Origin: Firmicutes bacterium CAG:110
GTDB taxonomy: Bacteria; Bacillota; Clostridia; Oscillospirales; Oscillospiraceae
Reading direction: 5' to 3'
Length of the DNA stretch: 31,305 nucleotides
Assembly: GCA_000434635.1 (NCBI GenBank)
Contig: HF988090.1
Coordinates: 4,350-35,654, forward strand
Below are positions 29,926-31,305 of the stretch, one piece after another. Position 1 is the first letter of the stretch; the number at the start of each line of letters is the position of its first letter. The notes below the pieces were generated by a model. The model was not told the DNA's origin and did not search any database. It saw nothing but the letters and a program-made list of their open reading frames with translations. The position numbers and the translations under genes are program-made.

Positions 29926-31305
29926 TTATTGCATCATTTCTAAGAATTCGTCCTCGGTGAGGATGGGGATTCCCAGCTCTCTTGCCTTGCGCTCCTTGGA
30001 ACCGGCGTTTTCGCCTACCACCACGAAACTGGTCTTTTTCGACACGGAGCCGGATGCCTTGCCGCCCAGCAGCTCGATTTTCTCCGTGGCTTCTTCCCGG
30101 GTGAATTTGCTCAGCGCACCGGTAAGCACGAAGGTCTTTCCGGCGAAACGGGCGTCGGTTATCACCCGTTTGCTTTCAAAATTGACTCCTGCCTGCCGCA
30201 GGCGCTCTACCATATGCGCGGACTGCTCCTGTCGGAACCACTGATAGATATTCTCGGCGGTGACAGCGCCCACGTCGGGAACCTCCGTCAGCTCCTCCAC
30301 CGACGCGGCCATCAGGCCGTCCAGATTCCCAAAAGCGGAAGCTAGCACCTTTCCGGTTTTCGCGCCCACCTGACGGATGCCCAAAGCGTAAATCAGGCGG
30401 CTGACGTCCTGCTCTTTGCTGGCTTCAATGGCGGCAAGCAGCTTTTTCGCCGCCGTGGAACCGGCTTTCCACAGGCTCTTTACGTCGTCAAGGGTCAGAT
30501 AGTAAATATCCGCCGGGGACTTGATCAGCCCCTTTTCGATCAGCGCGTCCACAATGGCCGCGCCAAGGCCGTCGATATCCATGGCGTCCCGGCTGACGAA
30601 GTGGGCAATGTTCCGGCTGAGCTGGGCGGGACATTCCGCCCCGGTGCAGCGCAGGAACGCACCGTCCTCGTCCTGCTCCACGGGTGCGCCGCAGACCGGG
30701 CAGCGGTCGGGGAGATGATAGGCCGCAGTTCCCTCGGGGCGCTTGGAAAGATCGACCTCCAGAATTTCCGGAATGATCTCCCCTGCCTTGCGAATGAGAA
30801 CGGTATCGCCGATGCGGATGTCCCGCTCCCGGATGAAATCCTGATTGTGCAGCGTGGCGTTTGTCACCGTCGTGCCCGCCAGACGGACAGGCCGCACAAC
30901 GGCCTTGGGGGTCAGCACGCCGGTCCTTCCCACCTGCACTATGATGTCCTCCACCACGGTGGGCTTGATCTCCGGGGGATACTTGTAGGCAGCAGCCCAC
31001 TTGGGGAACTTAGCGGTATTGCCCAGCCGTTCCCGCTGAGAAAGATCGTCTACCTTGATGACCGCACCGTCGATATCGCAGATCAGCTTTTCCCGGTTCT
31101 CGTTGATGGACAGCACTTCTGCATCAATTTCCGAAACTTTGGACAGCTTTTTGTGTGGAATTACTTTGAATTTCAGGCTTTTCAGGTATTCCAGAGACTG
31201 GGTATGTCCGGTAAACTCCACGCCATCCGCAAGCTGGACGTTGAAAACATAAATGTCCAGTCCCCGCTTCGCCGCGATTTTCGGGTCGAGCTGCCGCAGC
31301 GACCC
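29926..31305 (-). CDS. ligA: NAD-dependent DNA ligase, C-terminal 459 residues (start outside the window)
   Basis: This is the 3' part of ligA; the frame is open to the window end, beginning GSLRQLDPKIAAKR, which in LigA is about residue 200. The N-terminal Ia domain and KxDG lysine lie outside. Visible are the adenylation motif DGAVIKVDD, the OB-fold region (VQVGRTGVLTPKAVVRPV), the four-cysteine zinc finger (CPVCG then CTGAEC), the helix-hairpin-helix block (GIRQVGAKTGKVLASAFG) and a C-terminal BRCT domain (FAGKTFVLTGALSKFTREEA onwards). It seals nicks in replication and repair using NAD. It is a housekeeping gene, convergent with the nitrogen unit, and marks its right boundary. The gene is truncated only by the window edge. 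Confidence 0.97.
   Translation of the reverse strand, partial: GSLRQLDPKIAAKRGLDIYVFNVQLADGVEFTGHTQSLEYLKSLKFKVIPHKKLSKVSEIDAEVLSINENREKLICDIDGAVIKVDDLSQRERLGNTAKFPKWAAAYKYPPEIKPTVVEDIIVQVGRTGVLTPKAVVRPVRLAGTTVTNATLHNQDFIRERDIRIGDTVLIRKAGEIIPEILEVDLSKRPEGTAAYHLPDRCPVCGAPVEQDEDGAFLRCTGAECPAQLSRNIAHFVSRDAMDIDGLGAAIVDALIEKGLIKSPADIYYLTLDDVKSLWKAGSTAAKKLLAAIEASKEQDVSRLIYALGIRQVGAKTGKVLASAFGNLDGLMAASVEELTEVPDVGAVTAENIYQWFRQEQSAHMVERLRQAGVNFESKRVITDARFAGKTFVLTGALSKFTREEATEKIELLGGKASGSVSKKTSFVVVGENAGSKERKARELGIPILTEDEFLEMMQ

Noticed and set aside
1..31305. CRISPR arrays, tRNA or rRNA genes, insertion sequences
   Set aside because: No regularly spaced repeats, cloverleaf-like segments, rRNA-like blocks or transposase frames were found in the window.

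Overview
The window reads as chromosomal DNA of a strictly anaerobic, moderately GC-rich Firmicute, most likely a gut Clostridia of the Oscillospiraceae/Ruminococcaceae type. The reasons are the strong AGGAGG ribosome sites, the type III glutamine synthetase, an ANTAR regulator, a 4Fe-4S type PurF with a short propeptide, and ECF sigma factors paired with single-pass membrane partners. Taxonomy is inferred from gene content only. I see no rRNA, tRNA or CRISPR array.

Layout. (1) 1-1300 is an AT-richer accessory edge. It holds the N-terminus of a ParA ATPase running off the left end, a small divergent gene, a doubtful 61-codon gene, a gene fragment without a start, and a dense array of perfect hairpins ending in a terminator. 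(2) 1372-7005 holds a thioredoxin-reductase-like flavoprotein, two tandem paralogous ECF sigma/membrane partner pairs (the second partner is split by an in-frame TAG), and a small convergent membrane-anchored protein. (3) 27609 down to 7173 on the minus strand is a nearly gapless run: glnN (GS type III), an amt-P-II fusion, asnB, purC, purA, purB, guaA, a PH-domain protein, glmS, pyrG, purF, carA, carB, closed by a strong terminator. (4) 28039-29863 on the plus strand, divergent from glnN, holds a short type I GS-like gene and an ANTAR protein whose receiver domain has lost its phosphorylation site. (5) 29926-31305 on the minus strand is the 3' part of ligA.

How the genes fit together. Regions 3 and 4 form one ammonium/glutamine unit. 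They cover ammonium uptake and gating (Amt-P-II), glutamine synthesis (two unrelated GS types), and six glutamine amidotransferases that spend the amide: CarA, PurF, PyrG, GlmS, GuaA, AsnB. They also include the AMP and GMP branch enzymes and a candidate RNA-binding antiterminator. The glnN/glnA intergenic region has two near-consensus divergent promoters around an A/T palindrome. On the glnN side an intrinsic terminator starts within a few bases of the predicted transcript start. The most unusual items are this whole nitrogen unit with its pseudo-receiver ANTAR protein and leader structures, the Amt-P-II fusion, the hairpin array with a perfect three-way junction at 1106-1263, and the amber-split sigma partner gene.
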